Shown piece after piece: positions 52,804 to 60,954 of a stretch of DNA of 64,000 bases (positions within the stretch are counted from its first letter, which is position 1; the number at the start of each line of letters is the position of its first letter). The translations under genes were made by a program, and so were the position numbers. The notes under the pieces were generated by a model. The model was not told the DNA's origin and did no database searches. It saw only the letters and a program-made list of their open reading frames with translations. The stretch lies in the NCBI RefSeq assembly GCF_000158915.1, contig NZ_GG657754.1, positions 7,234,707 to 7,298,706 on the forward strand, in the 5' to 3' direction. This DNA is from Streptomyces himastatinicus ATCC 53653 (lineage in GTDB: Bacteria; Actinomycetota; Actinomycetes; Streptomycetales; Streptomycetaceae).

Positions 52804-53152
52804 GGACCTGGCCCGGATCTGGGTCGAACTGGCGAATTCCGGGGATGCCGAAGGGCTCGCGGATCTGTATGAGCCCGACGCCGTCATGGCTTTTCCGATC
52901 GGCAACACCATCGTGGGCCGAACAGCGATACGCGAGGCATTCGAGCAGATGCTGACGATGCAGTCGCACTACGAGTTGGAGGAGTCGCTGCCGACCTTGC
53001 ACCACGGCGACCTCGCCCCCACGTCGACGATCCCCGCCGACCACAGCGCCGGCCGATACCAGGTGGCGCGACGTCAGCCCGACGGCACCTGGCTGCGCAT
53101 CCTCCACTCCTCCGGCTACTTCGCCCGACCGGAAGGGCCCACCGCCGCATGA
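52793..53152 (+). CDS. SnoaL/NTF2-like small protein, start unclear
   Basis: The frame TTPEDLARIWVELANSGDAE, GLADLYEPDAVMAFPIGNTI, GRTAIREAFEQMLTM and RQPDGTWLRILHSSGYF is a typical nuclear-transport-factor-2/YybH-like cone fold of about 115 residues. No ATG, GTG or TTG precedes the domain in frame; the first ATG (52886) would remove a quarter of the fold. The beginning (ACG ACC CCT GAG after AAGG) looks as if the initiator has been lost to ACG or the gene has been fused to the preceding fragment. It could be a pseudogene. Confidence 0.5.
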   Translation, partial: TTPEDLARIWVELANSGDAEGLADLYEPDAVMAFPIGNTIVGRTAIREAFEQMLTMQSHYELEESLPTLHHGDLAPTSTIPADHSAGRYQVARRQPDGTWLRILHSSGYFARPEGPTAA

Positions 53153-53516
53153 ACGAGACCACCCTGACCGCCGAGGCATACGCCACCGGTCTGCTCAACA
53201 AGGACCGCCCACCGAGGTGAGCTGACTGCGGCTGCTGGAGCAGAGCCGGCGCCGGTTCCGTCGCGTACTGGCTCGCCGACCGGGTGCCGTACGGCGGTGT
53301 GGCGGCAGGCGCAGCGGGCCTGGCTGACCGCTCTCGCAGCACAGGGCATCGACCTGGCGTGGGCCCGCCGTACTCCGGCACGGTTCGCGCCCTGGTGGCC
53401 GACGTTCCGGCCCCGCCATATCGACCTTCCTCTACTCCAGTTGGGGCCGCCGCCCTACGGCCGACCGAGCCGTGGAGCCGGGCCCTCGAGACATCGAATG
53501 ATGTGAAAGGAAAACC
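53153..53516 (+). other. Intergenic fragments
   Basis: A 23-codon frame MNETTLTAEAYATGLLNKDR starts at about 53151 and stops. Another (about 53297-53500) reads RQAQRAWLTALAAQGIDLAW without a family. GAAAGGAAAA (53504-53514) is the ribosome-binding site of the next gene. These look like remains of lost genes. Confidence 0.35.
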
Positions 53517-54770
53517 GTGACACAGGCACAGAACACGACACACGGTCGTGCCCCCGCGTCCAGCACGGTCATCGCGTGGTTGGCGTTCGCGACCATGTTC
53601 GTCATCGGGACCGACACGTTCCTGGTCGCCCCGATGCTGCCCACGCTGGCGGACGAGTTCGACGTCTCCACTAGTACCTCCGGATGGATGGTCAGCGCCT
53701 ACGCCCTGGGGTTCGCGCTGTTCGCCCTGGTGGCCGGCCCGCTGTCGGACGGACGCGACCGGCGGGGCGTGCTCCTGCTGGGCTTCGCCGGGTTCGCGGT
53801 GGCCACCGCGCTGTGCGGCGTGGCGCAGGGCCTGTGGACGATGATTCTCTTCCGCTTCCTGGCCGGCATGTTCGCGGCGCTGTGCACCCCGCAGATCTGG
53901 GCGTCCATCCCGGTCCTGGTGGCCCGCGAGGCGATCATGAAAACGATGGGCATCGCCGGGGCGGGCATGTCCATCTCGCAGGTCGTCGGTGTCCCGGTCG
54001 GCGGCTGGCTGGCGGCCTCCTCCTGGCACGTGCCGTTCTTCGTGGTCGCCGCATTGTCGGGTGTCGCCTGGCTGCTGCTGTGGAAGGTGTTCCCATCCGT
54101 TCCATCGGCCCGGGCACAGGGCGCGGCCACCGGCATCGTCGGAACGTACACCGAGCTGTTCAGGTCGAAGACCTTCACGTGGTACTTGCTTGCCTACCTC
54201 GTTTACCAGACCGGTGTGTTCGAGACCATCTCGTTCATCGGCTCCTGGCTGCACAAGGACTTCGACTTGGGTGTCAGCGCCGTCGGCGCCGCGATGATGG
54301 CGCTGGGCGTCGGCATGGCCATCACGTCCATCTTCGGTAGCCGCCTGATCCGGAAGATCGGCGAACACCGCACGCTCGCCGTGGTGTTCACGGGACTGAT
54401 CGTCTTCTACAGCGCGGTGCCGTTCGCCCCCAACCTGGGTCTGGCGATCGCCGGTCTCGCGGCCGGGTCTGCCGTCCTCGGCCTCGGCTACCCGATCTTC
54501 ATGGCGATGCTGCTGGCCCAGACGACGGCCGCCCGCGGCACGGTGTCGTCGCTGTCGACGACCGCGCTGTACGCGGGTACGACGATCGGCGGTCTGGTCG
54601 GCGGTGTGCTGCTCACCGAGTTCGACGGCTTCAAGGGCGTTGCCGGGTTCACCGTGCTGGCGCTGGCCGTCTCAGCGGTGATCTTCGGGGCGGCAGGTGC
54701 CTTCCGGGCGCCGAAGCCGGCCGGGGTCACGGAGGGTGCGCCGACCGAGGCCGAGCCCACGGCGGCGTGA
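53517..54770 (+). CDS. MFS transporter (DHA1-type drug or metabolite exporter)
   Basis: A 417-aa, 12-helix major-facilitator protein from GTG 53517 with GAAAGGA upstream. Helix 1 is VIAWLAFATMFVIGTDTFLV, followed by the motif A loop GPLSDGRDRRGVLLLGF, helix 4-5 with GAGMSISQVVGVPVGGWLA (motif C-like), and a Pro/Ala-rich C-terminal tail. This pattern is that of arabinose/chloramphenicol-type exporters. The substrate is unknown. A strong terminator follows at 54804-54841. It sits between an IS701-like gene and an IS701 remnant, so it may have moved with them. Confidence 0.88.
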   Translation: MTQAQNTTHGRAPASSTVIAWLAFATMFVIGTDTFLVAPMLPTLADEFDVSTSTSGWMVSAYALGFALFALVAGPLSDGRDRRGVLLLGFAGFAVATALCGVAQGLWTMILFRFLAGMFAALCTPQIWASIPVLVAREAIMKTMGIAGAGMSISQVVGVPVGGWLAASSWHVPFFVVAALSGVAWLLLWKVFPSVPSARAQGAATGIVGTYTELFRSKTFTWYLLAYLVYQTGVFETISFIGSWLHKDFDLGVSAVGAAMMALGVGMAITSIFGSRLIRKIGEHRTLAVVFTGLIVFYSAVPFAPNLGLAIAGLAAGSAVLGLGYPIFMAMLLAQTTAARGTVSSLSTTALYAGTTIGGLVGGVLLTEFDGFKGVAGFTVLALAVSAVIFGAAGAFRAPKPAGVTEGAPTEAEPTAA

Positions 54771-54803
54771 CCTGACCACCGTACGAACGGGTGGGGTGTC
54801 GTA

Positions 54804-54841
54804 CCACCGGGCGGGCCCAGGGTTGTGGACCCGCCCGGTGG
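54804..54841 (+). terminator. Terminator after MFS gene
   Basis: CCACCGGGCGGG (54804-54815) and CCCGCCCGGTGG (54830-54841), perfect 12-bp arms, 14-base loop, 33 bp after the stop. No T-run, as usual here. Confidence 0.75.
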
Positions 54842-54879
54842 CACGGCACCACTGCTCGTCCGTATCTCGCTGCGCACAC

Positions 54880-55262
54880 CGGTCACCCCACGGGCGGGGG
54901 AGAGCACGGTCGGCGTCCACAAGCGCTTCTGCCCGGGTTACGGCCAGGTGCTCAACGCCCAGTACCTCGTGGGTCTGTGGGCCGCCTCCACACCCATGTG
55001 CTATCCGCTCGCCTGGCGGTTGCTGCTGCCGCCCGAATGGTTCCAGGATGAGGCGCGCCGAGCCCGTGCGGACGTGCGCGGTGTCGACATCCCCGCCCGC
55101 CTCGGCATCCGCGACTTCACCGGTCGTTCCTACGGCGGCTGGAACCGCCACGCCACGCTCACGTCGTGGCGCACGCGATCGCGCTGTTGAGGTCGGAAGC
55201 GGACGGCGAACGCCCCGGACCATGATCGGTCCCGGGTGAATCCAAGCGTCGCTGCCGGTCCA
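54880..55262 (+). pseudogene. IS701-like transposase remnant
   Basis: VGVHKRFCPGYGQVLNAQYL and PLAWRLLLPPEWFQDEARRA match the middle of IS701-type transposases. This is joined by a deletion to FTGRSYGGWNRHATL, the C-terminal end, and then a frame break (AHAIALLRSEADGERPGP in the next frame). The N terminus and most of the catalytic core are missing. Confidence 0.75.
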
Positions 55263-55315
55263 CCCTTCAGCCGTCGACGACACGTACCATGCGGCAATGG
55301 GCCATGCGACCGGGC

Positions 55316-56968
55316 TCAGAAACGGTCCGGGGCACGCTCCGGGAGCGGGGACCCGGGGAGCGCGTCCCGCTTCTGGTTCTTTCGTGCCTCCGCGTTCGAG
55401 CCGGCCGTCGCCTCGCAGGTCACGTCCTTCGCCGGGAGGTTGCCGGTGAGCAGGTAGTCGGTGACCGTGCCGTCCGTGCACGCGTTGCCGTTCGGGTAGA
55501 CGCCATGGCCCTCGCCGCCGAGGACGGTGACCATTTTCGAGCCCTTCAGGTCGGCGTGCAGGGCCTGACCGCTGGGCAGGGGGGTCTGCGGGTCCCACTC
55601 GTTCTGAACGACCAGGGAGCCGGCCGTGTTGTTCACCTTGGTTGCCGGTTCCACGGATTTTTCCCAGAACGCACAGGGCTTGATGCTGGACGCGAAGTCA
55701 CCATAGAGCGGGTAACGGCCCTTGTCCTCGATGGCGTCCTGCCGGTAGCTCTCGGGATCGCGGGACCACGCGGCCGAGTTGTCGCCGCACACCACGGCCC
55801 AGAAGCTCGCCGTCATGTTGTCGGACGGCGCCTCGGCGGCATCGGCGGCGGCGCGGGCCGTTCCGGTCCTCGTCCTCTCGGATCCGGCGAACGGGGCGAG
55901 CTTCTTCGTGGAGGCGGGCTCGCCGGCCGCGGCCTTCTTCAGCTCCACGACCGCCTCGGTGGCGTACTCCGGGGTGAAGACCGCCTGGCGCATACCGCTC
56001 CGGATGTCATCACCGGTGGTCGGCTGCCCCTCTACCTCGATGGGCTTCTCGTCGGCCTGCGCGACCAGGTCCCAGAGGGTCCGGTCGACCTCCTTCGCGG
56101 TGTCGCCGAGGCCGTACTTCTCCGAACGTTCGGCGGCCCACTCGGTCCACCGGTCGAACGCGGGCTCGGCGCCCTCCGCCCACCACTGGATCATCCCTCG
56201 CCAGGCGCGCGCCGGATCGACCGCGCTGTCCAGTACGAACCGGTCGGCCCGGCCCGGGAAGAGCTGGGTGTAGACGGCGCCCAGGTAGGTGCCGTACGAG
56301 TAACCCACGTACGAGATCTTCTTCTCACCGAGGATCGCCCGGAGCAGATCCATGTCACGCGCGGTGTTGCGCGTGGTGATGTGCGGGAGTGTGTCGCCCG
56401 CTTTCTCCTCGCACTTGTTCGCGACGCCGCGTGCCCAGGCGACGTCCTTGTCGAACGTCTCCTCCTTGTACGGCCGCAGCGGGTTCTCCTCCTCCGGCTC
56501 CAGGTCGCAGGAAACCGGGCTGCTCTTTCCCACACCGCGCGGGTCGAAGCCGATGAGGTCGTATTTCTGCTGTGCGGACTCGGGAAGCCTGTCCTGCATC
56601 CCGAGCGGCATGTAGAGCCCCTGCCCCCCGGGGCCGCCGGGGTTGGAGAACAGGACCCCGTGCCGCTTGTCGGGCGCGGTGCTCTTGATCCGGGATATGG
56701 CCAAGTCGATCCGCTTGCCCCCGGGAACCCGGTAGTCCAGCGGGACCTTGATCGTGGCGCACTCGAACTCCGCCGGAGAGTCGGCTTCGCACCGCTTCCA
56801 CTGCGGCTTCTGCTTCGCATAACGGTCCAGCGCGCCCTTGGCGGCGGACGAGGGGGCGGTCGACGGGGTGGCGGCCGGAGCGGCGGTGGCCGTCGAGGTG
56901 GCGAGCGCGGGAGCCAGCGTTGCCGTGACACTGACAGCCAACAGGGGCCCGAGACATCGTCTACGCAC
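55316..56968 (-). CDS. Secreted TAP/SlpD-type alpha/beta-hydrolase (tripeptidyl aminopeptidase family)
   Basis: A 550-aa exported peptidase. GTG 56968 follows GGAAGGAAC. The signal peptide is RRRCLGPLLAVSVTATLAPALA-type. Catalytic nucleophile Ser is in YVGYSYGTYLGAV, oxyanion residues in FSNPGGPGGQGL, Asp in VVQNEWDPQTP, and His in LGGEGHGVYP. The C-terminal TAP domain is present. Relatives release tripeptides or hydrolyse proline-containing peptides during mycelial growth. The gene has its own promoter region and no partner. Confidence 0.9.
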   Translation of the reverse strand: MRRRCLGPLLAVSVTATLAPALATSTATAAPAATPSTAPSSAAKGALDRYAKQKPQWKRCEADSPAEFECATIKVPLDYRVPGGKRIDLAISRIKSTAPDKRHGVLFSNPGGPGGQGLYMPLGMQDRLPESAQQKYDLIGFDPRGVGKSSPVSCDLEPEEENPLRPYKEETFDKDVAWARGVANKCEEKAGDTLPHITTRNTARDMDLLRAILGEKKISYVGYSYGTYLGAVYTQLFPGRADRFVLDSAVDPARAWRGMIQWWAEGAEPAFDRWTEWAAERSEKYGLGDTAKEVDRTLWDLVAQADEKPIEVEGQPTTGDDIRSGMRQAVFTPEYATEAVVELKKAAAGEPASTKKLAPFAGSERTRTGTARAAADAAEAPSDNMTASFWAVVCGDNSAAWSRDPESYRQDAIEDKGRYPLYGDFASSIKPCAFWEKSVEPATKVNNTAGSLVVQNEWDPQTPLPSGQALHADLKGSKMVTVLGGEGHGVYPNGNACTDGTVTDYLLTGNLPAKDVTCEATAGSNAEARKNQKRDALPGSPLPERAPDRF

Positions 56969-57189
56969 GTAATCGTTCCTTCCGGTCGCGTGATCGGACA
57001 GGAACGATCATTCTGGTGACGTGCGTCGGGAACATCAGCCGAGTGGCCCCAACTCCCCTCCGTCTTGGGAGTGATGTGACTGCGGCACATGATCCCCTGG
57101 TCGTAGGGGACGGTGCCCTGACGGGGCCCCGCGCCGACGGAGAGATCGCCGACACCGGCCCGGCCGTTCCACACCCGGTGGCGGTTCCG

Positions 57190-57483
57190 CACTTGGGTGA
57201 TGACGCCGGGGGGGCTTCTCAGGCTCGAAGCGAGGGGAAGGTTGTCGCTCGACGACAGCTTGAGAAGTGGCTGCCCGGGGTGGTGTGCGGTACGGGCTAC
57301 CGGCCCGAGCACATCACCGTGCGGCACCTGCTCAACCACACGAGCTGTCGGAGTTGCTCGACGCGGTCCCGGTCGACGGGGGCAAGGGGCACGGGGGCAC
57401 GTCCTGACCATGAACCGGAATGGCGACTGGGGGAGCAGAAGCTGGAGGACGCGGTGGTCGAGGCCGAGTTCTGCCAGGGCTGA
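57190..57483 (+). pseudogene. Serine hydrolase (beta-lactamase class C-like) remnant
   Basis: LLRLEARGRLSLDDSL in one frame and LEKWLPGVVCGTGYRPEHIT-VRHLLNHTS in the next are the region before the family's YxN motif. VLTMNRNGDWGEQKLEDAVV-EAEFCQG is the usual C-terminal end. The SxxK part and most of the domain are deleted. No function is expected. Confidence 0.7.
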
Positions 57484-57565
57484 CGTGCAGCCGTCGTATA
57501 TCCGCTGGTCAGGGCCTACGGCACGCTCTGTGCGGACGCGCGGGCGGCCGGGCTCGGGGCCGCGG

Positions 57566-57916
57566 TCAGCTGGGGGTGTGGGACCGGGGGTGGCTGTCGG
57601 GGGCCGTCTTGCGTTCGGCCTCGTCCTGGACGAGCCAGGAGAGCAGTGATGCCACGGTCAGCCCGGCTTCGGCCGGGTGGCGCAGTACTTTGCTCGGGTC
57701 GATCTGGTACGTGTTGGTGCGTCCTTCCCGGATGTGGGAGAGATAGCCGTCCCGCTCCAGGTCAGAAATGATCTTCTGGACGGCGCGTTCGGTGAGTCGG
57801 CAGTGCGCGGCGATATCGCGGATGCGGGCGTTGTGGTTGTCCGCGATGGCTGCCAGCACCCGTGCATGGTTGGTCAGGAACGTCCATCCGGTGTGTGACT
57901 CGGGCACTTCATCCAT
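57566..57916 (-). CDS. Winged-helix transcriptional regulator (MarR/IclR-like)
   Basis: A 116-aa single-domain regulator: WTFLTNHARVLAAIADNHNA, RIRDIAAHCRLTERAVQKII and SDLERDGYLSHIREGRTNTY. The recognition helix and wing are clear, and no sensor domain is attached. This architecture is common in streptomycetes and its ligands are unknown. The gene is divergent from the STAS-ANTAR gene 134 bp away, which is a plausible target. Confidence 0.8.
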   Translation of the reverse strand: MDEVPESHTGWTFLTNHARVLAAIADNHNARIRDIAAHCRLTERAVQKIISDLERDGYLSHIREGRTNTYQIDPSKVLRHPAEAGLTVASLLSWLVQDEAERKTAPDSHPRSHTPS

Positions 57917-58050
57917 GGTCCAACTCTAGAGACTGGTCATACGTGCATTCAAAAGCACGTAACGCATTTCATGTATTGGTTGACGTATGTGGGGCAGGTA
58001 GGTGAATCTGAAGGCCGAGGCTGGCGACCAGACAAGGGGAGGCCACCGCC

Positions 58051-58815
58051 ATGCCGGAACCTGCACAGCCCCTCATCGTGGAGGGCGCCGGGCACGCGGA
58101 GGGGGACGGCGAGTCGGCGGTGCTCATGCCCTGCTCGGTGGCCGTCGACGTCGTGCCGGACGGCCACCGGATGCGCGTGAGTGTGCGGGGGGAACTCGAC
58201 TTCGGCGGCCAGCTGCTCCGGCGCGACCTGGACGAGGCCCTTCGCCGGTCGGGCGGCGGCATCGACCTGGACCTGACCGCGTTGCAATTCTGCGACTGCT
58301 CCGGCCTCAACATCCTGCTCGGCCTGCGCCAGTGCGCCCTTGACCAGGGCAAGACCGTCGCCATCCGCGGAAGTAGCCCGGCCGTCGAGCGGCTGCTCGA
58401 GGTGACCGGTACCCGGGATCTGTTCGCTCACCCGGGCCCCGACGACGAAGCCGCCGAAGCCACCGCATCCGATGCTCGCCACGACGCGGGGCCGGGGCGG
58501 GAAACCGAGCAGGGCTTACGCACCGAAGTGACCCAATTACGCCGGGCCATGCGGACCCGGCCGACCATCGACCTGGCCCGCGGCATGTTGATGGCCTCCT
58601 TCGGTCTGAGCCCCGAAGCGGCCTGGAGAGTGCTGGTCACCATCTCCCAGAACACCAACACCAAGGTGCACCGCCTGGCCCGGGACCTGGTCGGCACGAT
58701 CCACGGAGGCAGGCTGCCCGAAGCGGTCCAGAAGCAACTGGAGGCCGCGGTCGCCGAAGCGAACCCCGCGCCCACTCCGCCGGCGCGGTCAGGGGAGCAG
58801 TTCGGAGGCGGGTAG
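58051..58815 (+). CDS. STAS-ANTAR two-domain regulator
   Basis: A 254-aa protein. Residues 30-125 are an STAS domain (MRVSVRGELDFGG ... IDLDLTALQFCDCSGLNILL) with the phospho-accepting Ser in DCSGL, as in anti-sigma-factor antagonists. Residues about 155-220 are an ANTAR RNA-binding domain (RRAMRTRPTIDLARGMLMAS ... AWRVLVTISQNTNTKVHRLA). STAS-ANTAR fusions link sigma-factor partner switching to transcription antitermination. The ribosome-binding site is GGGGAGG. Its RNA target and kinase are unknown. Confidence 0.85.
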   Translation: MPEPAQPLIVEGAGHAEGDGESAVLMPCSVAVDVVPDGHRMRVSVRGELDFGGQLLRRDLDEALRRSGGGIDLDLTALQFCDCSGLNILLGLRQCALDQGKTVAIRGSSPAVERLLEVTGTRDLFAHPGPDDEAAEATASDARHDAGPGRETEQGLRTEVTQLRRAMRTRPTIDLARGMLMASFGLSPEAAWRVLVTISQNTNTKVHRLARDLVGTIHGGRLPEAVQKQLEAAVAEANPAPTPPARSGEQFGGG

Positions 58816-58866
58816 GTCGCCGCGGAAGGCCGTACGGTCCTCTCCCCGGCCACCGTGACCTACGCG

Positions 58867-59313
58867 TCAGAGCGCGCTGCGCAGTGCCTGGACCGTACCG
58901 GCCAACTCCGGGGTGCCGCCTGCGGTGTTCAGCGCCGCGCTGAGGACCTCGGAGTAGGTGCCGCGCGCGTCGGCGTAGCGCTGCCTGCCGTCGTCGGTGA
59001 TGACGGCGTAGACACCGCGCTTGTCGTCGGGACACAGGTCCCGGACGGCGAAGCCGGCCGAGAAGAGCCGGCCCACCAGCCGGGTCACCGAGCTCTGTCC
59101 GAGGCCGATCTTGTCGGCGAGTTCCTGCATGCGCAGCTCGCCGTCCTTGGCCTGGACGAGACACTCCAGGGCGCGGAACTCGGAGAGCCCTATTCCGTGT
59201 TTGCGCTGGAGGACCTGGGTGAGCTGGTGTTCCACCTGTGCGTGCAAGGTGAGGATCCTGCCCCACATGGCCTGGTCGGACGAGGCGGTCGACGCGGGGG
59301 AAATCGTGGTCAT
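58867..59313 (-). CDS. MarR-family regulator of the SMR efflux pair
   Basis: A 148-aa complete MarR protein. The N-terminal dimer helix (AMWGRILTLHAQVEHQLTQV), winged helix (RMQELADKIGLGQSSVTRLVGRLFSAGF) and wing (DKRGVYAVITDDGRQ) are all present. GGGAG precedes ATG 59313. It is divergent from two small-multidrug-resistance genes, with inverted motifs in the gap; this is the classical efflux repressor arrangement. Confidence 0.9.
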   Translation of the reverse strand: MTTISPASTASSDQAMWGRILTLHAQVEHQLTQVLQRKHGIGLSEFRALECLVQAKDGELRMQELADKIGLGQSSVTRLVGRLFSAGFAVRDLCPDDKRGVYAVITDDGRQRYADARGTYSEVLSAALNTAGGTPELAGTVQALRSAL

Positions 59314-59365
59314 GGGGCGGCTCCCTCTCGGGCGGTCTCAGGCGGTGCGTTGACAACAAGATACA

Positions 59366-59432
59366 TGTGCATGCAAGCTTACTCCGCTTCAGTCCGCTCA
59401 TCGGGACTTCCTGCCATCTGAAAGCATGCACG
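59366..59432 (+). promoter_or_regulatory. Paired MarR-type sites between regulator and SMR genes
   Basis: TGTGCATGC (59366-59374) and the inverse-type GCATGCACG (59424-59432) flank a likely promoter in the 185-bp gap. Each contains the palindrome GCATGC, with TGTGCATG and CATGCACG as mirror images. Confidence 0.5.
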
Positions 59433-59498
59433 TACAAGCAAATATATGGGCGGTGTCATCCCGCTCCGCCTGACCGCAGTCTGAGACAAGGACTACGC

Positions 59499-59819
59499 AT
59501 GCACTGGCTCCACCTCGCCATAGCCGTCATCTTCGAGATCACCGTCGCCATCGCAGCAGGCAAGGCCGAGGGCTTCACCAACCGCCGGTGGACCATCGCA
59601 ACTCTGCTCAGCGGTGCCATCGCGACGTACTTCCTCAGCAAGGCGCTGCTCACCTTCGACGTCGGCGTCGGCTACGCCCTCTGGACGTCCGTTGCCGGAA
59701 TCGGCATCACCGTTCTCGGTGCGCTGCTCTTCGGTCAGCGCCTGAACTGGCGCAAGGCGCTCGGGATCGCCGTCGTCATCGCCGGGGTCGTCGGCCTCCA
59801 GCTCAGCGGTGTCGCCTGA
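59499..59819 (+). CDS. Small multidrug resistance (SMR) protein, subunit 1
   Basis: A 106-aa four-helix SMR protein. The active Glu is in the first helix (LAIAVIFEITVAIAAGKAEG), as in EmrE. The pattern YFLSKALLTFDVGVGYALWT and GIGITVLGALLFGQRL is typical. AAGGA precedes ATG 59499. It forms a pump with the next gene, probably as a hetero-dimer exporting cationic compounds. Confidence 0.92.
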   Translation: MHWLHLAIAVIFEITVAIAAGKAEGFTNRRWTIATLLSGAIATYFLSKALLTFDVGVGYALWTSVAGIGITVLGALLFGQRLNWRKALGIAVVIAGVVGLQLSGVA

Positions 59820-59866
59820 GGCTCCCGCGCCACCATCCGATTCATCCCGCGAAAGGACTCACGGAC

Positions 59867-60274
59867 ATGTCCAACACCCACCCCAACTCAGCACAATCCT
59901 GGCTCATGCTCCTCCTCGCCGGAGGGTTCGAGGTCGGCTACGCGCTCTCCGTCGGCGGAAGCCATGGCTTCACCCGCCTGACGTGGTCGCTGGTCGCTGT
60001 CGTGTTCTTCCTTCTGACGCTCTACGCGCTGAGCGTCGCACTGCGCACCATCGACGTCGGAATCGGCTATGCCGTCTGGGCGGGGATCGGCGCGGTCGGC
60101 GCGGCGCTCCTCGGTCCCGTCTTCTTCGACGAGACGCTCACCCCGGCCCGAGCCGTGTGTTTGGGCGTCATCGTCGCCGGACTGGTCTGGCTCAAGCTCG
60201 CCGACAGGCCGCAGAACCCCCAGGAGCCCGTGGACGGTCCGCAGGGCGTCCAGGGGGCCGTTGCCAGGTCGTAG
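59867..60274 (+). CDS. Small multidrug resistance (SMR) protein, subunit 2
   Basis: A 135-aa SMR protein with the helix-1 Glu in LLLAGGFEVGYALSVG and LRTIDVGIGYAVWAGIGAVG. A C-terminal tail of about 25 polar residues (DRPQNPQEPVDGPQG) is longer than usual. GAAAGGA precedes ATG 59867, 47 bp after the first SMR stop. The pair resembles EbrAB/YkkCD-type two-component SMR pumps. Confidence 0.92.
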   Translation: MSNTHPNSAQSWLMLLLAGGFEVGYALSVGGSHGFTRLTWSLVAVVFFLLTLYALSVALRTIDVGIGYAVWAGIGAVGAALLGPVFFDETLTPARAVCLGVIVAGLVWLKLADRPQNPQEPVDGPQGVQGAVARS

Positions 60275-60307
60275 GAAGCCCGACGGGCAGGACGGCAGGA
60301 CCTGACG

Positions 60308-60889
60308 TCACTCCTCGCCGACGTGGGTGATCCGGCTGTCGCCGAGGCGGTGTTGCACGTCGTGGAGGAGGCGGTGCAGCAGCGATGTGAGGTGGGCCTG
60401 CTCGTCGGGGGTCAGGCCGTCGATCAACTCGGACTCGCGGCCGAGCACCTGGTCCACGGTCGACTCGACCAGCTCGTGGCCCGCCGGGGTCAGGGTGACC
60501 TCGACCGTACGGAGGCGGCCTGGGACAGGTTGGCGGGTGACCAGGCCCTCGCGTTCGGCGCGGGCGGTGCGTTGTGAGATGGCGCCCGCCGTGACCAGGG
60601 AGCGACGGCTGAGCTCGCGGGTGCTGAGCGTGTACGGGGGACCGTCGCGGCGCAGGACGCTGAGCAGGTCGAGGGTGGCGGCGTCCACTCCGGCCTGGGC
60701 GAGGACCCGGCGCCGGTCGTCGCCGAAGAGCTTGGCCAGCTGCCAGATCGGCGTGACGATCCGGATCGAGGAGACCGGGGTTCCGGGGCGCTCCCGCTCC
60801 CAGGCGGCGGCGATGTCCCGCGCATGGTCGTGCTCGGTGTCGTCCACCGGCCGCTCGTTGTTGCCTCCCGCCCTGGGTTCGTTTGGCAT
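60308..60889 (-). CDS. MarR-family regulator
   Basis: A 193-aa MarR protein with a polar extension of about 35 residues. The DNA-binding part reads LSTRELSRRSLVTAGAISQRTARAEREGLVTRQ and the wing RLRTVEVTLTPAGHELVEST. GAGGAGAGG precedes ATG 60889. Divergent from an SDR gene; a palindrome at 60916-60927 lies in the 65-bp gap. Confidence 0.9.
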   Translation of the reverse strand: MPNEPRAGGNNERPVDDTEHDHARDIAAAWERERPGTPVSSIRIVTPIWQLAKLFGDDRRRVLAQAGVDAATLDLLSVLRRDGPPYTLSTRELSRRSLVTAGAISQRTARAEREGLVTRQPVPGRLRTVEVTLTPAGHELVESTVDQVLGRESELIDGLTPDEQAHLTSLLHRLLHDVQHRLGDSRITHVGEE

Positions 60890-60915
60890 GGCACCTCTCC
60901 TCAGATACGTTTAGG

Positions 60916-60927
60916 TCTAAATTTAGA
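60916..60927 (+). promoter_or_regulatory. MarR operator palindrome
   Basis: TCTAAATTTAGA, a perfect 12-bp palindrome, AT-rich against the GC-rich background, between the divergent MarR and SDR genes. The wider TTAGGTCTAAATTTAGATCT retains symmetry. Confidence 0.7.
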
Positions 60928-60954
60928 TCTGAACACGCGATCGGAGGCCAGCTT

